Shown here: positions 17,616 to 31,540 of the stretch, piece after piece
Numbering within the stretch: position 1 is the stretch's first letter
How the letters are laid out: every line of letters starts with the position of its first letter
From: Kosakonia pseudosacchari
GTDB taxonomy: Bacteria > Pseudomonadota > Gammaproteobacteria > Enterobacterales > Enterobacteriaceae
DNA: 64,000 nucleotides
Direction of reading: 5' to 3'
Assembly (NCBI RefSeq): GCF_900184035.1
Contig: NZ_FXWP01000011.1
Span: 1-64,000 of the forward strand
Notes under the pieces: model-generated
Told to the model about the DNA's origin: nothing
What the model saw: the letters and a program-made list of their open reading frames with translations, nothing else
The model's database searches: none
Program-made: the position numbers and the translations under genes

Positions 17616-19415
17616 ATGAAGAATATTCGTAACTTTTCGATCATCGCTCACATCGACCACGGTAAGTCGACGCTGTCTGACCGTATCATCCAGATTTGCG
17701 GTGGTCTTTCCGATCGCGAAATGGAAGCCCAGGTTCTTGATTCCATGGATCTTGAACGTGAGCGCGGCATTACCATTAAAGCGCAAAGTGTCACGCTGGA
17801 TTACAAAGCCAACAATGGCGAAACCTACCAGCTGAACTTTATCGATACCCCCGGTCACGTTGACTTCTCCTACGAGGTTTCCCGTTCGCTCGCTGCCTGC
17901 GAAGGTGCGCTGCTGGTGGTGGATGCAGGTCAGGGCGTGGAAGCGCAGACACTGGCGAACTGCTATACCGCCATCGAGATGGATCTGGAAGTCGTACCGG
18001 TACTGAATAAAATCGACCTGCCAGCCGCCGATCCTGAGCGTGTTGCAGAAGAAATTGAAGACATTGTTGGCATCGACGCCACCGATGCGGTGCGCTGCTC
18101 GGCGAAAACCGGCGTGGGCGTGCCCGACGTGCTGGAACGCCTGGTGCGCGACATTCCGCCGCCGGAAGGCGACCCGGATGCGCCGTTGCAGGCGCTTATT
18201 ATTGACTCCTGGTTCGATAATTACCTTGGCGTGGTTTCTCTGGTGCGTATCAAAAATGGCACCATGCGCAAAGGCGACAAAATTAAGGTGATGAGCACCG
18301 GGCAGGTTTATAACGCCGACCGCCTTGGGATTTTCACACCGAAACAGGTTGATCGCACCGAACTGAAGTGTGGCGAAGTAGGCTGGCTGGTTTGTGCAAT
18401 TAAAGACATTCTCGGCGCGCCAGTGGGCGATACCCTGACTTCTTCCCGCAACCCGGCAGATAAAGCGCTGCCTGGCTTTAAGAAGGTGAAACCGCAGGTT
18501 TACGCCGGTCTGTTCCCGGTCAGCTCTGACGATTACGAAAACTTCCGCGATGCGCTCGGCAAACTGAGCCTCAACGACGCCTCGTTGTTCTACGAACCGG
18601 AAAGTTCCACCGCGCTGGGCTTTGGTTTCCGCTGCGGCTTCCTCGGTCTGCTGCACATGGAGATCATCCAGGAGCGTCTTGAGCGTGAATACGATCTGGA
18701 TCTGATTACTACCGCGCCGACCGTAGTATACGAAGTGCAGACCACCAATAAAGAAGTGGTTTATGTCGACAGCCCGTCTAAGCTACCGCCGCTGAACAAC
18801 ATTGATGAGCTGCGCGAGCCTATCGCCGAGTGTCACATGCTGCTACCGCAGGAGTATCTTGGCAACGTTATCACGCTGTGCGTAGAGAAACGTGGCGTGC
18901 AGACCAACATGGTTTACCACGGTAACCAGGTTGCGCTGACTTATGAAATCCCGATGGCGGAAGTGGTGCTGGACTTCTTCGATCGCCTGAAGTCAACGTC
19001 GCGCGGTTATGCGTCGCTCGATTACAACTTCAAACGTTTCCAGGCCTCTAACATGGTGCGTGTGGACGTGCTGATCAACGGTGAGCGTGTGGATGCGCTG
19101 GCGCTGATCACCCATAACGATAACGCACCGTACCGTGGTCGTGAACTGGTTGAGAAAATGAAAGAACTGATCCCGCGTCAGCAGTTTGATATCGCGATTC
19201 AGGCGGCGATCGGTAACCACATTATTGCCCGCTCGACAGTGAAACAGCTGCGTAAAAACGTGCTGGCGAAATGCTACGGCGGTGACGTCAGCCGTAAGAA
19301 AAAACTGCTGCAGAAACAGAAAGAAGGTAAGAAACGCATGAAGCAGGTCGGCAACGTCGAACTGCCGCAGGAAGCGTTCCTTGCCATTCTGCATGTGGGC
19401 AAAGATAGCAAATAA
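17616..19415 (+). CDS. lepA: elongation factor 4 (LepA)
   Basis: Ribosome-associated GTPase (EF-4) that affects back-translocation and 30S assembly. The 599 residues (the same as E. coli) contain the G domain with AHIDHGKST (P loop), DTPGH and NKID. EF-G-like domains II, III and V and the family-specific C-terminal domain ending in a basic [16 protein letters not shown] segment follow. Fifteen bases separate it from lepB, forming the usual lepA-lepB operon. Confidence 0.98.
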   Translation: MKNIRNFSIIAHIDHGKSTLSDRIIQICGGLSDREMEAQVLDSMDLERERGITIKAQSVTLDYKANNGETYQLNFIDTPGHVDFSYEVSRSLAACEGALLVVDAGQGVEAQTLANCYTAIEMDLEVVPVLNKIDLPAADPERVAEEIEDIVGIDATDAVRCSAKTGVGVPDVLERLVRDIPPPEGDPDAPLQALIIDSWFDNYLGVVSLVRIKNGTMRKGDKIKVMSTGQVYNADRLGIFTPKQVDRTELKCGEVGWLVCAIKDILGAPVGDTLTSSRNPADKALPGFKKVKPQVYAGLFPVSSDDYENFRDALGKLSLNDASLFYEPESSTALGFGFRCGFLGLLHMEIIQERLEREYDLDLITTAPTVVYEVQTTNKEVVYVDSPSKLPPLNNIDELREPIAECHMLLPQEYLGNVITLCVEKRGVQTNMVYHGNQVALTYEIPMAEVVLDFFDRLKSTSRGYASLDYNFKRFQASNMVRVDVLINGERVDALALITHNDNAPYRGRELVEKMKELIPRQQFDIAIQAAIGNHIIARSTVKQLRKNVLAKCYGGDVSRKKKLLQKQKEGKKRMKQVGNVELPQEAFLAILHVGKDSK

Positions 19416-19430
19416 TCGTAAGGAGTTGGC

Positions 19431-20405
19431 ATGGCGAACATGTTTGCCCTGATCCTGGTGATCGCGACACTGGTGACGGGTTTTTTATGGTGCCTGGATA
19501 AGTTTATTTTTGCACCAAAACGCCGGGAACGTCAGGCCGCTGCGCAGGTTGCGACAGGCGATGCGCTCGATGCAAAAACGCTGAAAAAGATCGGTCCGAA
19601 GCCAGGCTGGCTGGAGACAGGAGCTTCCGTATTCCCGGTACTGGCTATTGTGCTGGTGGTGCGTTCGTTTATTTACGAACCGTTTCAGATCCCGTCTGGT
19701 TCAATGATGCCAACGCTGCTTATCGGTGATTTCATTCTGGTGGAAAAGTTCGCCTATGGAATTAAAGATCCGATCTACCAGAAAACGCTGATTGAAACCG
19801 GTCACCCGAAACGCGGTGACATAGCGGTATTTAAATACCCGGACGATCCGCGTCTGGATTACATCAAGCGTGTGGTTGGTGTGCCGGGCGATAAAGTGAC
19901 TTACGATCCGGTGACCAAACAAGTGACCGTGCAGCCGAACTGTAGTTCTGGTCAGGCTTGCGGCAGCGCTCTGCCTATCACTTACAGCAACGTTGAAGAG
20001 AGTGACTTTGTGCAGACCTTCGGGCGTCGCTCCGGTGGCGAGGCAAGCAGCGGTTTCTTCCAGTTACCGAAAGGCCAGTCCCTGCCGGATGGTGTACGTT
20101 TAACCGAGCGTAAAGAGACGCTGGGAGATGTGACGCACCGCATTCTGACCGTGCCTATCGCGCAGGATCAACTGGGGATCTACTATCGTCAGCAGAGCCA
20201 GCCGCTGGCCACCTGGATTGTGCCGCCGGGCCATTACTTTATGATGGGCGACAACCGCGATAACAGTGCAGACAGCCGTTACTGGGGCTTTGTGCCGGAA
20301 GCGAACCTGGTTGGCCGCGCCACAGCAATCTGGATGAGTTTCGAAAAACAAGAAGGTGAATGGCCGACAGGCGTGCGCCTGAATCGTATCGGCGGAATTC
20401 ATTAA
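19431..20405 (+). CDS. lepB: signal peptidase I
   Basis: Inner-membrane serine-lysine protease that removes signal peptides from exported proteins. The 324 residues (the same as E. coli) have two N-terminal membrane segments (about 4-22 and 62-77). The catalytic motif PSGSMMPTL carries Ser91 and RLDYIKRVVG carries general base Lys146. The C-terminal box GDNRDNSADSRYWG is present. The gene is coupled to lepA, and a hairpin follows it. Confidence 0.98.
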   Translation: MANMFALILVIATLVTGFLWCLDKFIFAPKRRERQAAAQVATGDALDAKTLKKIGPKPGWLETGASVFPVLAIVLVVRSFIYEPFQIPSGSMMPTLLIGDFILVEKFAYGIKDPIYQKTLIETGHPKRGDIAVFKYPDDPRLDYIKRVVGVPGDKVTYDPVTKQVTVQPNCSSGQACGSALPITYSNVEESDFVQTFGRRSGGEASSGFFQLPKGQSLPDGVRLTERKETLGDVTHRILTVPIAQDQLGIYYRQQSQPLATWIVPPGHYFMMGDNRDNSADSRYWGFVPEANLVGRATAIWMSFEKQEGEWPTGVRLNRIGGIH

Positions 20406-20410
20406 TTAGC

Positions 20411-20445
20411 CAGGGCGCAATCACCGCGATTGCGCCCTTAATTAT
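20411..20445 (+). terminator. hairpin after lepB
   Basis: GGGCGCAATC and GATTGCGCCC form a perfect 10-bp stem with an ACCGC loop, followed by TTAATTATTTCC. The T-run is broken, so it may only partly terminate lepA-lepB transcription before rnc. Confidence 0.6.
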
Positions 20446-20516
20446 TTCCAATATTATTCCCACCAGACTAACGACAACCCCGGTCGTTGCGTATAGAATA
20501 TTCCCCCGAAGTTTAA

Positions 20517-22198
<1,682 letters not shown>

Positions 22199-22332
22199 GA
22201 GCCTGCTCTCTATGGCTCTCAGGTTGCAGGCAGACGGTCAGGCCGTGAGTATTCAGGCGCTTGCCCGAATAAACGCTCTGGATGAGCAGATGAAGCCAGC
22301 GCTCCTGCGGCTTGAAAGACGACGAGAATAAT

Positions 22333-23040
22333 ATGGAAGGCTGGCAGCGCGCTTTTGTTCTGCATAGTCGCCCATGGAGCGAAACCAGCCTGATGCTGGA
22401 CGTCTTCACGGAAGAGTCTGGCCGTGTGCGCCTTGTTGCCAAAGGCGCACGTTCCAAACGTTCTAATCTGAAGGGCGCATTACAGCCTTTTACTCCTCTG
22501 CTGGTGCGCTTTGGCGGGCGTGGCGAAGTCAAAACGCTGCGTAGCGCGGAAGCGGTATCGCTGGCACTGCCGCTCAGCGGCATCACGCTCTACAGCGGTC
22601 TCTACGTTAACGAACTTATCTCCCGCGTGCTTGAACACGAGACGCGCTTTTCTGAACTGTTTTTTGATTATCTGCACTGTATCCAGGCTCTGGCGGGCGT
22701 CACCAGCACGCCGGAACCGGTGTTGCGTCGTTTTGAGCTGGCGCTGCTCGGTCATCTGGGTTATGGCGTTGATTTTCTCCACTGCGCCGGCAGTGGTGAG
22801 CCGGTCGATGATGTAATGACTTATCGTTACCGGGAAGAGAAGGGCTTTATTGCCAGCGTGGTGATAGATAACAGCACTTTTACCGGGCGGCATTTACGCG
22901 CCCTGGCGGAGCGGGAGTTCCCGGATGCCGACACGCTACGCGCCGCAAAGCGCTTTACCCGTATCGCGTTAAAGCCGTATCTTGGAGGCAAACCGCTGAA
23001 AAGCCGGGAGCTGTTCCGGCAGTTCGTGCCAAAAAAATAG
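22333..23040 (+). CDS. recO: DNA repair protein RecO
   Basis: RecFOR pathway mediator that anneals DNA and loads RecA onto SSB-coated single strands. The 235 residues begin [19 protein letters not shown] with an OB fold (about 1-80), followed by the helical RecO domain. The protein ends LFRQFVPKK, about seven residues shorter than I recall for E. coli (242 aa). The start at 22333 fits the family; an in-frame ATG 21 bases upstream exists. Confidence 0.96.
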   Translation: MEGWQRAFVLHSRPWSETSLMLDVFTEESGRVRLVAKGARSKRSNLKGALQPFTPLLVRFGGRGEVKTLRSAEAVSLALPLSGITLYSGLYVNELISRVLEHETRFSELFFDYLHCIQALAGVTSTPEPVLRRFELALLGHLGYGVDFLHCAGSGEPVDDVMTYRYREEKGFIASVVIDNSTFTGRHLRALAEREFPDADTLRAAKRFTRIALKPYLGGKPLKSRELFRQFVPKK

Positions 23041-23106
23041 CGGAATAACAACCGGGCTGGCGTGGCGAAGCGCGCGTCGGTACCTTTGAGAACATTGAGG
23101 ATTGTC

Positions 23107-23837
23107 ATGGCTGAATTACTGTTGGGCGTCAACATCGATCACATTGCCACACTGCGTAACGCGCGCGGGACGGCCTATCCGGATCCGGTTCAGGCGGCGT
23201 TTATCGCCGAGCAAGCGGGAGCCGACGGGATTACCGTGCATTTGCGCGAAGATCGTCGCCATATCACCGACCGCGACGTGCGCATTTTGCGCCAGACATT
23301 GCATACCCGAATGAATCTTGAAATGGCGGTGACCGAAGAGATGCTGGCGATTGCCTGCGAAACCAAACCGCATTTTTGCTGCCTGGTGCCGGAAAAACGC
23401 CAGGAAGTGACCACCGAAGGTGGGCTGGATGTTGCCGGGCAGCGCGAGAAAATGCGCGATGCCTGTCAGCGCCTGGCGCAGGCGGGTATCCTGGTGTCGT
23501 TGTTTATTGATGCCGATGCTGAGCAGATCAAGGCCGCGGCGGAAGTTGGCGCACCGTACATTGAAATTCACACGGGTTGCTACGCGGATGCGAAAAGCGA
23601 TGCCGATCAGGCAAAAGAGCTCGAACGCATTGCTAAAGCGGCGACCTACGCTGCAAGCCTCGGCCTGAAAGTTAACGCCGGACACGGCCTGACCTATCAC
23701 AACGTCAAAGCCATTGCCGCGCTGCCGGAAATGCATGAGCTGAACATCGGCCACGCCATTATTGGCCGCGCGGTGATGAGCGGTCTGAAAGAGGCGGTAG
23801 CCGAGATGAAACGGTTGATGCTGGAAGCGCGTGCGTA

Positions 23838-23838
<1 letters not shown>
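23107..23838 (+). CDS. pdxJ: pyridoxine 5'-phosphate synthase
   Basis: Condenses 1-deoxy-D-xylulose 5-phosphate with 3-amino-2-oxopropyl phosphate, the last ring-forming step of vitamin B6 synthesis. The 243 residues (the same as E. coli) form a TIM barrel with the conserved [17 protein letters not shown] start, [18 protein letters not shown] and [10 protein letters not shown]. The start at 23107 is preferred over upstream 23062. Its TAATG overlap with acpS indicates coupled translation. Confidence 0.98.
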
Positions 23839-24824
<986 letters not shown>

Positions 24825-26123
24825 ATGATGAAAAAAGCGGAATTATATATCGCATTTATTGCCAGTATCACGAGCGGGCTGGCGAATGCGGCGAATACAT
24901 ATATTTATACAACGCCGGTACCACCTGCGCATGAATCCTCCGCAAACCAGCGGGCGTTGCGGGCAAACGAAGAGACGTCAACGTATATTAAATGTGTGTA
25001 TAACATCGATAATCAGGACCAGAGCAATCCTGCTTCATCGTGGGCATGGGCGCGAGACGGGAGTAACTATCTGAAGCTGCGCGGGTATTGGTATAGCGCC
25101 ACGCCGCTGGCAAATATGTTTTATAGCGAATCATCCTACGCAAGCCTGGTGAATATCTGTCGGAGTTCGTTAAAGGCCAGTCATATTAACGCAGAAACCA
25201 TTATTCCTTATGCCTCCGATTACACGCTCTCCTGGTATTACAGGATTTGGCATCAGGGTCAGGCACAACCGGCGATACTGTTCGGGAATAATAAAATTGA
25301 TCGCATGGTCATATTTGGCGACAGCCTTAGCGATACGATTAATGTTTATAACGGCTCCTACGGCACGGTTCCAAATCACGCATCGTGGTTTGTTGGTCAT
25401 TTTTCTAATGGCAAAGTCTGGCACGAATATCTGGCCGGTTCGCTTAATTTACCGGGCTACGTTTGGGCGACGGTCAATGCGGAAAGCGGCGAGAAACCTT
25501 TATTTAACGATTTTGACAAGCAACTGGATTCTTTCAGCGCTTATCTGGGTAAAACAGAGAACGATGACATCGCGCAAACGCTGTTTACGGTGCTGTTTGG
25601 CGGGAATGATTTTATCGCTGGTGGAAAATCGCCGGACGATATCATTGCCATGTATCGCGTCCAACTGGCGCGTCTGGCGACAATGGGCGCGCAACATATT
25701 GCCATTTTCAGGCTGCCTGATTTTTCTCGCATTCCTCATGTCGCTACGTGGACACCCGCAGAAAAAGGGGCGCTAAAAAACAAATCAGAGAACTTAAACC
25801 AGCAATTAGACCGCTTGCTCGGCGAATTACGCACCGCGTATCCGAAGGTGAATTTTTTCACCGTCAAACTGGATAGCGCGTTTAATGATTTGCTCAGTGA
25901 AAGCGATAAATATGGCTTTGTTAATACCAGCGAATCGTGCCTGAATATCTCCGCTTCAGGCATCTCTTACGCCACAGGCATTGCGGTGAAGCCGACATGT
26001 AAAGCGGCGAACGGGGCGTTTGTTTTCTGGGACACTATGCATCCGACCACCAAAACCCATGCTCTGCTGGCAGAAATGATTCGGGAAACGATAGTGCAAC
26101 ATCTCACCAGTGGCGGCGAGTAA
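24825..26123 (+). CDS. secreted GDSL/SGNH lipase, thermolabile-hemolysin-like
   Basis: A 432-residue predicted exported esterase or phospholipase. A signal peptide (about 1-22, cut after LANA) leads into an N-terminal region (about 50-145) and an SGNH hydrolase domain. Block I is FGDSLSD with Ser167, block III is GGNDF with Asn261, and block V is WDTMHPT with Asp403/His406. The segment NHASWFVGHFSNGKVWHEYL and the N-terminal domain resemble Vibrio thermolabile hemolysin and the Aeromonas GCAT family. Block II is unusual: WATVNAESGE stands where I recall WAVGGAAGE, so the oxyanion glycine is not obvious. A second ATG at 24828 may be the true start. It is absent at this locus in E. coli, and codon usage and A/T content of the 5' part suggest transfer. 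Substrate is unknown. Confidence 0.85.
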   Translation: MMKKAELYIAFIASITSGLANAANTYIYTTPVPPAHESSANQRALRANEETSTYIKCVYNIDNQDQSNPASSWAWARDGSNYLKLRGYWYSATPLANMFYSESSYASLVNICRSSLKASHINAETIIPYASDYTLSWYYRIWHQGQAQPAILFGNNKIDRMVIFGDSLSDTINVYNGSYGTVPNHASWFVGHFSNGKVWHEYLAGSLNLPGYVWATVNAESGEKPLFNDFDKQLDSFSAYLGKTENDDIAQTLFTVLFGGNDFIAGGKSPDDIIAMYRVQLARLATMGAQHIAIFRLPDFSRIPHVATWTPAEKGALKNKSENLNQQLDRLLGELRTAYPKVNFFTVKLDSAFNDLLSESDKYGFVNTSESCLNISASGISYATGIAVKPTCKAANGAFVFWDTMHPTTKTHALLAEMIRETIVQHLTSGGE

Positions 26124-26157
26124 CGTGATAAAGCTCCTCGCCCGCCAGGACGGGGGA

Positions 26158-27006
26158 TTACACCAGTTTTTTTACCAGCTCTTCGCTATGGCGAATACGC
26201 TCCGGCGCATGCTCAAGATCCTGTTGCACCAGCGCCATAAACAGTAAATCCGTGAGCATCATTTGCGCGCTGGTGGAAGAAATCGCCGCGCTGCGTGTCG
26301 CTTGCTCTTCCGCGATAGTGTACAGGCAGTGTGTGGCCCGCTGCTGTAAGGCGTTCGGCGTGAAGCCGGTTATGGCGAGGATTTTGCCGCCAACGCGCAG
26401 TGTCTCATCGGCAGCTATATTGATTTCGCGGCGTTCACCGCTATAAGAGACGGGCAGCAACAGATCGCCCGGCTCCATCGCCTGCACGGTTGCCAGTAGC
26501 GCGTGCATATCCTGCTCGACCACGGCGTTAACGCCGATTTTCATCAGCTTCCAGCCAAAATTACGTGCGACCAGCCCGGAAGCGCCGATTCCGGTCAGAA
26601 TAATACGCCGCGCTTCGCGCAGTAGCCGCACGCTCTCCAGCAATTTCTCCTCGCTGTTGACATCCAGCGAGGCATGCATGGCGCTCTGATACTCTTTAAT
26701 CAGCTTTTCGCCAACCACCCGCAGCGGATCATCACCCCGGATCTGGTTATGTACTGGCACCGACCACGGATTGCTATTGCTGGCTAACGCTTCGCTGATC
26801 GCCAGTTTCATTGCCGGAAAGCCTTTAAAGTCCATCTTCTGGGCAAATTTCACCACGCTGGACTGGCTGACACCCGCTTCGGCGGCCAGCTGTTGCGAAC
26901 TCAAATGGCGTGCGCGATCGGGGTTTTCCAGCAGAAATTCCGCCAGCTTTTTATCGCTCTGTGCAAGGCCTGGGTAGCGCTGGCGAATGCGGATTAGACA
27001 ATTCAT
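26158..27006 (-). CDS. yfhH: RpiR/MurR-family transcriptional regulator YfhH
   Basis: A 282-residue regulator with an N-terminal RpiR helix-turn-helix (about 1-75; LAAEAGVSQSSVVKFAQKMDFKG) and a C-terminal SIS sugar-phosphate-binding domain (about 125-260; ILTGIGASGLVARN). The sequence agrees closely with E. coli YfhH, whose ligand is not established. It lies downstream of an MFS transporter on the same strand with a 130-base gap, so it could have its own promoter. Confidence 0.93.
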   Translation of the reverse strand: MNCLIRIRQRYPGLAQSDKKLAEFLLENPDRARHLSSQQLAAEAGVSQSSVVKFAQKMDFKGFPAMKLAISEALASNSNPWSVPVHNQIRGDDPLRVVGEKLIKEYQSAMHASLDVNSEEKLLESVRLLREARRIILTGIGASGLVARNFGWKLMKIGVNAVVEQDMHALLATVQAMEPGDLLLPVSYSGERREINIAADETLRVGGKILAITGFTPNALQQRATHCLYTIAEEQATRSAAISSTSAQMMLTDLLFMALVQQDLEHAPERIRHSEELVKKLV

Positions 27007-27136
27007 AAGATCTCCGGGTGTAAACCCATCCGCAATATTTTGCCGATGAATGAATTTAATATTCCAGTAATAGATTGAGATTATGAATTAAAAATTCTTT
27101 TAGCACAAAATATCCCTGAATGGGTTTTGACAGCGA

Positions 27137-28381
27137 TCAAGAGGATCCGCTGAGGCCGTGTTGTTTAACTTTCGGTGAATTATCAAGCCGGCGAATTGCC
27201 GGAATAAAACTGGCACCCGCGCAGGCAATGATCACAGCGATGGATGAGGCGATCAGCACGTTGCTGCTACCAAAGTGCGTCGCCAACGGCCCGGCGGCCA
27301 GCTCACCAACCGGAATGGCGATAAATGATCCCATTGCATCGTAGGCATAAACACGCGCCAGCTTCTCTGGCGGAATATGTGTTTGTAATGACTGCGCCCA
27401 CGCCACGCCGAACAAACCAAAACTGACGCCAGCCAGAAAAAACGCGGCCAGCAACCACGGAGTAGATACACTTTTGCTCAGGAGATAGATCGGCACTGCG
27501 CATATGGCAACCAGCATCACGCCGATAAACAGGTCGCGTCGCGGACGCCAGCGCAGCGCGAGGAACGAACCGACAATCAAACCAACGCTCTGTGCGGCGA
27601 CGATCATCCCCCAACGCGCACGGCCAAACGAAGCATCGGCAATGATCGGGCCGAGCACCATCACCACCCCGCTGAACGCGGCATTAATAATGGTAAACTG
27701 CACGACAATGCCCCACACCCAGGCGCGGCTGATGAACTCTTTCCAGCCATCGCGCAGATCTTGCAGGATATTGCTTTGCCCCGCTGCCGCCTGAATGGCG
27801 CCCATGCGAATGGCCAGATAAAGCGGAGCCGAGGCGGCAAAACCCAGCGCGTCAATCGCCAGCCCCCAGCCAGGCCCGACGGCGCTGGTGAGGATGCCAC
27901 CGAGCGACGCGCCGACGACCGTTCCGCTATAAATACCGAGCTGGATAAACGCATTGGCTTCGCGCAGGTTATGCGCTGGCACCGTTTGCGGCACCAGCGC
28001 GGACGAAGCCGGCAGCGCGATCCCCGCCGCTGCGCCGTTAATCGTTCCGAGTATCGCCAGTAGCATCACCGTTGCTGAACCATCCAGCACCAGCCAGGCG
28101 ACAACGCCTTGCGAACAGGCGGCGACCAGCGACGACAACACCAGCACCCGGCTGCGTGAATAGCGATCGGCCAGCACGCCGCCAACCAGCAAAAATGCCA
28201 CGTTAAACAATGAGCGTGCGGCCACCACAATACCGAGCTCGGTGGCGGAACCGCCAATGTCCAGCACCGCAAAAGCCAGCGCAATGGGGGCAATGCCGTT
28301 ACCGAGCACCGTCAGCAGACGGGCAAAAAACAGATGGCGAAATGGGGCAAAATGAAAGGCGCGCGTATGTTGTGTTGTCAT
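27137..28381 (-). CDS. MFS transporter (enterobactin-exporter/MFS_3 type)
   Basis: Predicted inner-membrane efflux protein of the major facilitator superfamily, 414 residues from this start. About 12 hydrophobic segments are seen. The loop 2-3 motif reads GGVLADRYSRSRVL, and SALVPQTVPAHNLREANA resembles the EntS/MFS_3 exporters. An alternative ATG at 28423 would add 14 residues and has AAGG nearby. I chose 28381 because the shorter N-terminus fits MFS proteins better. It is divergent from pgpC and absent between yfhH and pgpC in E. coli. Substrate cannot be told. Confidence 0.8.
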   Translation of the reverse strand: MTTQHTRAFHFAPFRHLFFARLLTVLGNGIAPIALAFAVLDIGGSATELGIVVAARSLFNVAFLLVGGVLADRYSRSRVLVLSSLVAACSQGVVAWLVLDGSATVMLLAILGTINGAAAGIALPASSALVPQTVPAHNLREANAFIQLGIYSGTVVGASLGGILTSAVGPGWGLAIDALGFAASAPLYLAIRMGAIQAAAGQSNILQDLRDGWKEFISRAWVWGIVVQFTIINAAFSGVVMVLGPIIADASFGRARWGMIVAAQSVGLIVGSFLALRWRPRRDLFIGVMLVAICAVPIYLLSKSVSTPWLLAAFFLAGVSFGLFGVAWAQSLQTHIPPEKLARVYAYDAMGSFIAIPVGELAAGPLATHFGSSNVLIASSIAVIIACAGASFIPAIRRLDNSPKVKQHGLSGSS

Positions 28382-28574
28382 CAGGATCGCGGTGAAGTAA
28401 AGGTTCGGGCCAGTGTAAAGCATCCTGGCCTTGCCAACATAGCCGCTGATTATTACAGGTATCGGTGACCGATTGTTACCGGAAAAGTGAGGGGCTATCT
28501 GTTAGGCTATTGAAAGAGCGATCGCCAGAAGGAGAGGCCCGGCGGTCGAAGGTTAACCAACAGAGGACTCCCAT

Positions 28575-29210
28575 TTGGCTAACAGCGAGCGCCGCGTCGT
28601 CTTTTTTGATCTTGATGGAACCCTGCACCAGCAGGATATGTTTGGCACGTTTCTGCGTTATGTTTTGCGTCATCAGCCGTTGAATGCGTTGCTGGTGCTG
28701 CCTTTGTTGCCGGTGATTGCGGGCGGATTATTACTCAAAGGACGCGCCGCGCGCTGGCCAATGAGCTTGCTGCTGTGGGGCTGCACGTTTGGCCATAGCG
28801 AACGCCATCTGAACGCCTTGCAGGCGAAATTTGTCCAGTGGTTTCGCGGGCATGTCACGGCCTTTCCGGTGGTACAGACGCGATTAACCAACTACCTTGC
28901 CGCCTCCGATGCAGATATCTGGCTGATTACCGGCTCACCGCAGCCGCTGGTGGAGCAGGTCTATTTTGATACCCCGTGGCTGCCGCGCGTGAACCTGATA
29001 GCCAGCCAAATCAGCCGTCGCTACGGTGGCTGGGTGCTGACTATGCGCTGCCTCGGTCATGAAAAAGTCGCCCAGCTTGAACGCAAAATCGGCACGCCGT
29101 TGCGTCTTTACAGCGGTTACAGCGACAGCAAGCAAGATAATCCGCTGCTCTATTTTTGCCAGCACCGCTGGCGCGTGACGCCACGTGGCGACTTGCAACA
29201 GCTGGAGTAG
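28575..29210 (+). CDS. pgpC: phosphatidylglycerophosphatase C
   Basis: Inner-membrane phosphatase that dephosphorylates phosphatidylglycerophosphate to phosphatidylglycerol (formerly YfhB). The 211 residues start with the HAD motif FFDLDGTL (about 10-17). A hydrophobic stretch (about 36-56) follows, then LITGSPQPLVEQVYF (HAD motif II) and YSGYSDSKQDNPLL. The start codon is TTG at 28575 with GAGGA upstream; the N-terminus then matches E. coli MATHERR. Confidence 0.94.
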   Translation: MANSERRVVFFDLDGTLHQQDMFGTFLRYVLRHQPLNALLVLPLLPVIAGGLLLKGRAARWPMSLLLWGCTFGHSERHLNALQAKFVQWFRGHVTAFPVVQTRLTNYLAASDADIWLITGSPQPLVEQVYFDTPWLPRVNLIASQISRRYGGWVLTMRCLGHEKVAQLERKIGTPLRLYSGYSDSKQDNPLLYFCQHRWRVTPRGDLQQLE

Positions 29211-29237
29211 TGTCGAACCGATAACGGCTGTGTATAA

Positions 29238-29780
<543 letters not shown>

Positions 29781-29799
29781 CGCGTATTGGCGTTAAGTG

Positions 29800-31359
29800 C
29801 TAGCGGTTAACTTTCAGCGGGTTCTGCACCAGTGCGTCGGACACCAGTAGCGGGTTACGCGGGAAGGCTTCATTCGCGGTTAACGCGCTAAAGGGCAGCA
29901 CGCCGTAAGCCGGGCGATTTAATTCCTCTGTTGATACCGCCGGGTAACTCTTCGCCATTTTCAACGCCTTTGCGGCCTCTTTCTCTTTTTCCAGCAAATA
30001 ACCGACCAGGCTGATTTCATACTTACGAATATTTTCTACATACGCATAGGCTTCATGCCCGCGCGCGTAGCCGTAAGTCAGCTTGCTGTAATATTGTTTC
30101 TGGCTCAATAACGGCAGGCGCTGCTTCACATCAGCCCAACTGTCCGGGTTACCTTTGGTCTTTGCCGTCAGCGCGCGGGCATCCAGCATATGCGCGTAGC
30201 CCATATTGTAAGCCGCCAGCGCGAACCAGATCTTTTCATCCTGCGGAACGGTGTCCGGTACTTTGCTCATCATGTCCACCAGATAACGCGCGCCGCCGCT
30301 GATGCTTTGCTCGGCGTCAGTGCGATCGCTTAAACCTAAGCTCTGCGCCGTATTGCGCGTCAGCATCATCAAGCCGCGAACGCCGGTGGGGGAGGTGGCC
30401 TGGGAATCCCAGTGCGACTCCTGATAAGAGATAGCCGCTAACAATCGCCAGTCAATCGCCTGGGCGTACTTTTCAAACAGCGGTTGCAGATCCGGCAGCA
30501 CGCTATCGACGGCGCGTAAAAAGGTACGCGTGTCGACATAGTCAAAACCCTCGCCGTGGCCGAGGTATTTCTCCTCCAGCCGCGCAAGCGTGCCGTCTTC
30601 ATTCATATTATTGAAGAAATCGAGCATCGCGGCCGACAGCGTATTATCGTCATCGCGCTTGCTAAACCAGGTAACGGGTTGCTCATCGGTGATATCCAGC
30701 GCCACCGCCAGCTCAGGATGGACACGCTGGAACAGACTAATGGCGACCGAATCGGCGACGGTGTAGCTCAGTTTCCCGTCGACCACTTGTTGCAGCAGCG
30801 CGGTCGTGCCGAGCTTTTCATCTACCGTCCAGCTTAACTCCGGGTACTTCTTCTCTTTTATTTCACGCAGATCGTCCAGCGCGACATGACCGGGGGCGAT
30901 GGTTAACTGGCTGGCATTCACGGATTCCAGCGTACGGGGACGGTAGCTGCCTACGCGGTACACCAGTTGCTGAGAAACGGAGTAATAAACCGGCCCGGTT
31001 TGGTAGTTTTTTACCCGCTCACTGTTGTAGACCAGCCCGGCGGCGAGCATGTCGGCATCGTCATTATCAAGGTCGTCAAACAGTTGGCTGATATTCTGGC
31101 GCACCGTGACTTTCAGTTTTACGCCGAGATAATCGGCGAAATGCTGCGCGAGATCGTAATCCAGCCCATACGTTTTGCCATCAACGGTGGTGTAAGTGAG
31201 CGGTGTGGCAATGGTACTGACGCGCAGCTCCCCGCGAGCTTTGATCGCCGCGATGCGATTGTCGGCTTTGCCGAACCAGGGGATAGAAGGCCACAGGGCC
31301 GCTGCCAGCAGCAGGGTGACAATGCCGATGAGCAGATAATTAATCTTAAATTTTTTCAA
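29800..31359 (-). CDS. mltF: membrane-bound lytic murein transglycosylase F
   Basis: Outer-membrane lytic transglycosylase that cleaves peptidoglycan glycan strands. The 519 residues comprise an N-terminal signal or anchor (about 7-27), a periplasmic solute-binding protein type 3 domain (about 40-268, regulatory) and an SLT domain (about 295-440). Catalytic Glu314 lies in [10 protein letters not shown]. The start codon is TTG at 31359 with AGGAG upstream. It is convergent with tadA and divergent from purL. Confidence 0.95.
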   Translation of the reverse strand: MKKFKINYLLIGIVTLLLAAALWPSIPWFGKADNRIAAIKARGELRVSTIATPLTYTTVDGKTYGLDYDLAQHFADYLGVKLKVTVRQNISQLFDDLDNDDADMLAAGLVYNSERVKNYQTGPVYYSVSQQLVYRVGSYRPRTLESVNASQLTIAPGHVALDDLREIKEKKYPELSWTVDEKLGTTALLQQVVDGKLSYTVADSVAISLFQRVHPELAVALDITDEQPVTWFSKRDDDNTLSAAMLDFFNNMNEDGTLARLEEKYLGHGEGFDYVDTRTFLRAVDSVLPDLQPLFEKYAQAIDWRLLAAISYQESHWDSQATSPTGVRGLMMLTRNTAQSLGLSDRTDAEQSISGGARYLVDMMSKVPDTVPQDEKIWFALAAYNMGYAHMLDARALTAKTKGNPDSWADVKQRLPLLSQKQYYSKLTYGYARGHEAYAYVENIRKYEISLVGYLLEKEKEAAKALKMAKSYPAVSTEELNRPAYGVLPFSALTANEAFPRNPLLVSDALVQNPLKVNR

Positions 31360-31524
31360 GGAGTTAATTCTCTGCGCCGTGCTTTGCCTCAGAAGATTCT
31401 CGTAATGATAACAGTAAGGTTTGTCGGTGATTGAGCGGCATTCTGCGCAACAAAACGCCAGTTGGCAACTAATTAGAGCATTCGGCGACAGCTATTGTTA
31501 AAAATTGACGGCGATTTTATTTCG

Positions 31525-31540
31525 ACGCAAACGGTTTCGT
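31525..31540 (+). promoter_or_regulatory. PurR operator of purL
   Basis: ACGCAAACGGTTTCGT matches the PurR consensus at nearly every base. It overlaps the -35 region of a promoter whose -10 TATAAT lies at 31558-31563. Confidence 0.92.

Noticed and set aside
17565-18656. 363-codon open frame on the - strand
   Set aside because: Entirely antisense to lepA; arises from the codon pattern of a conserved gene.
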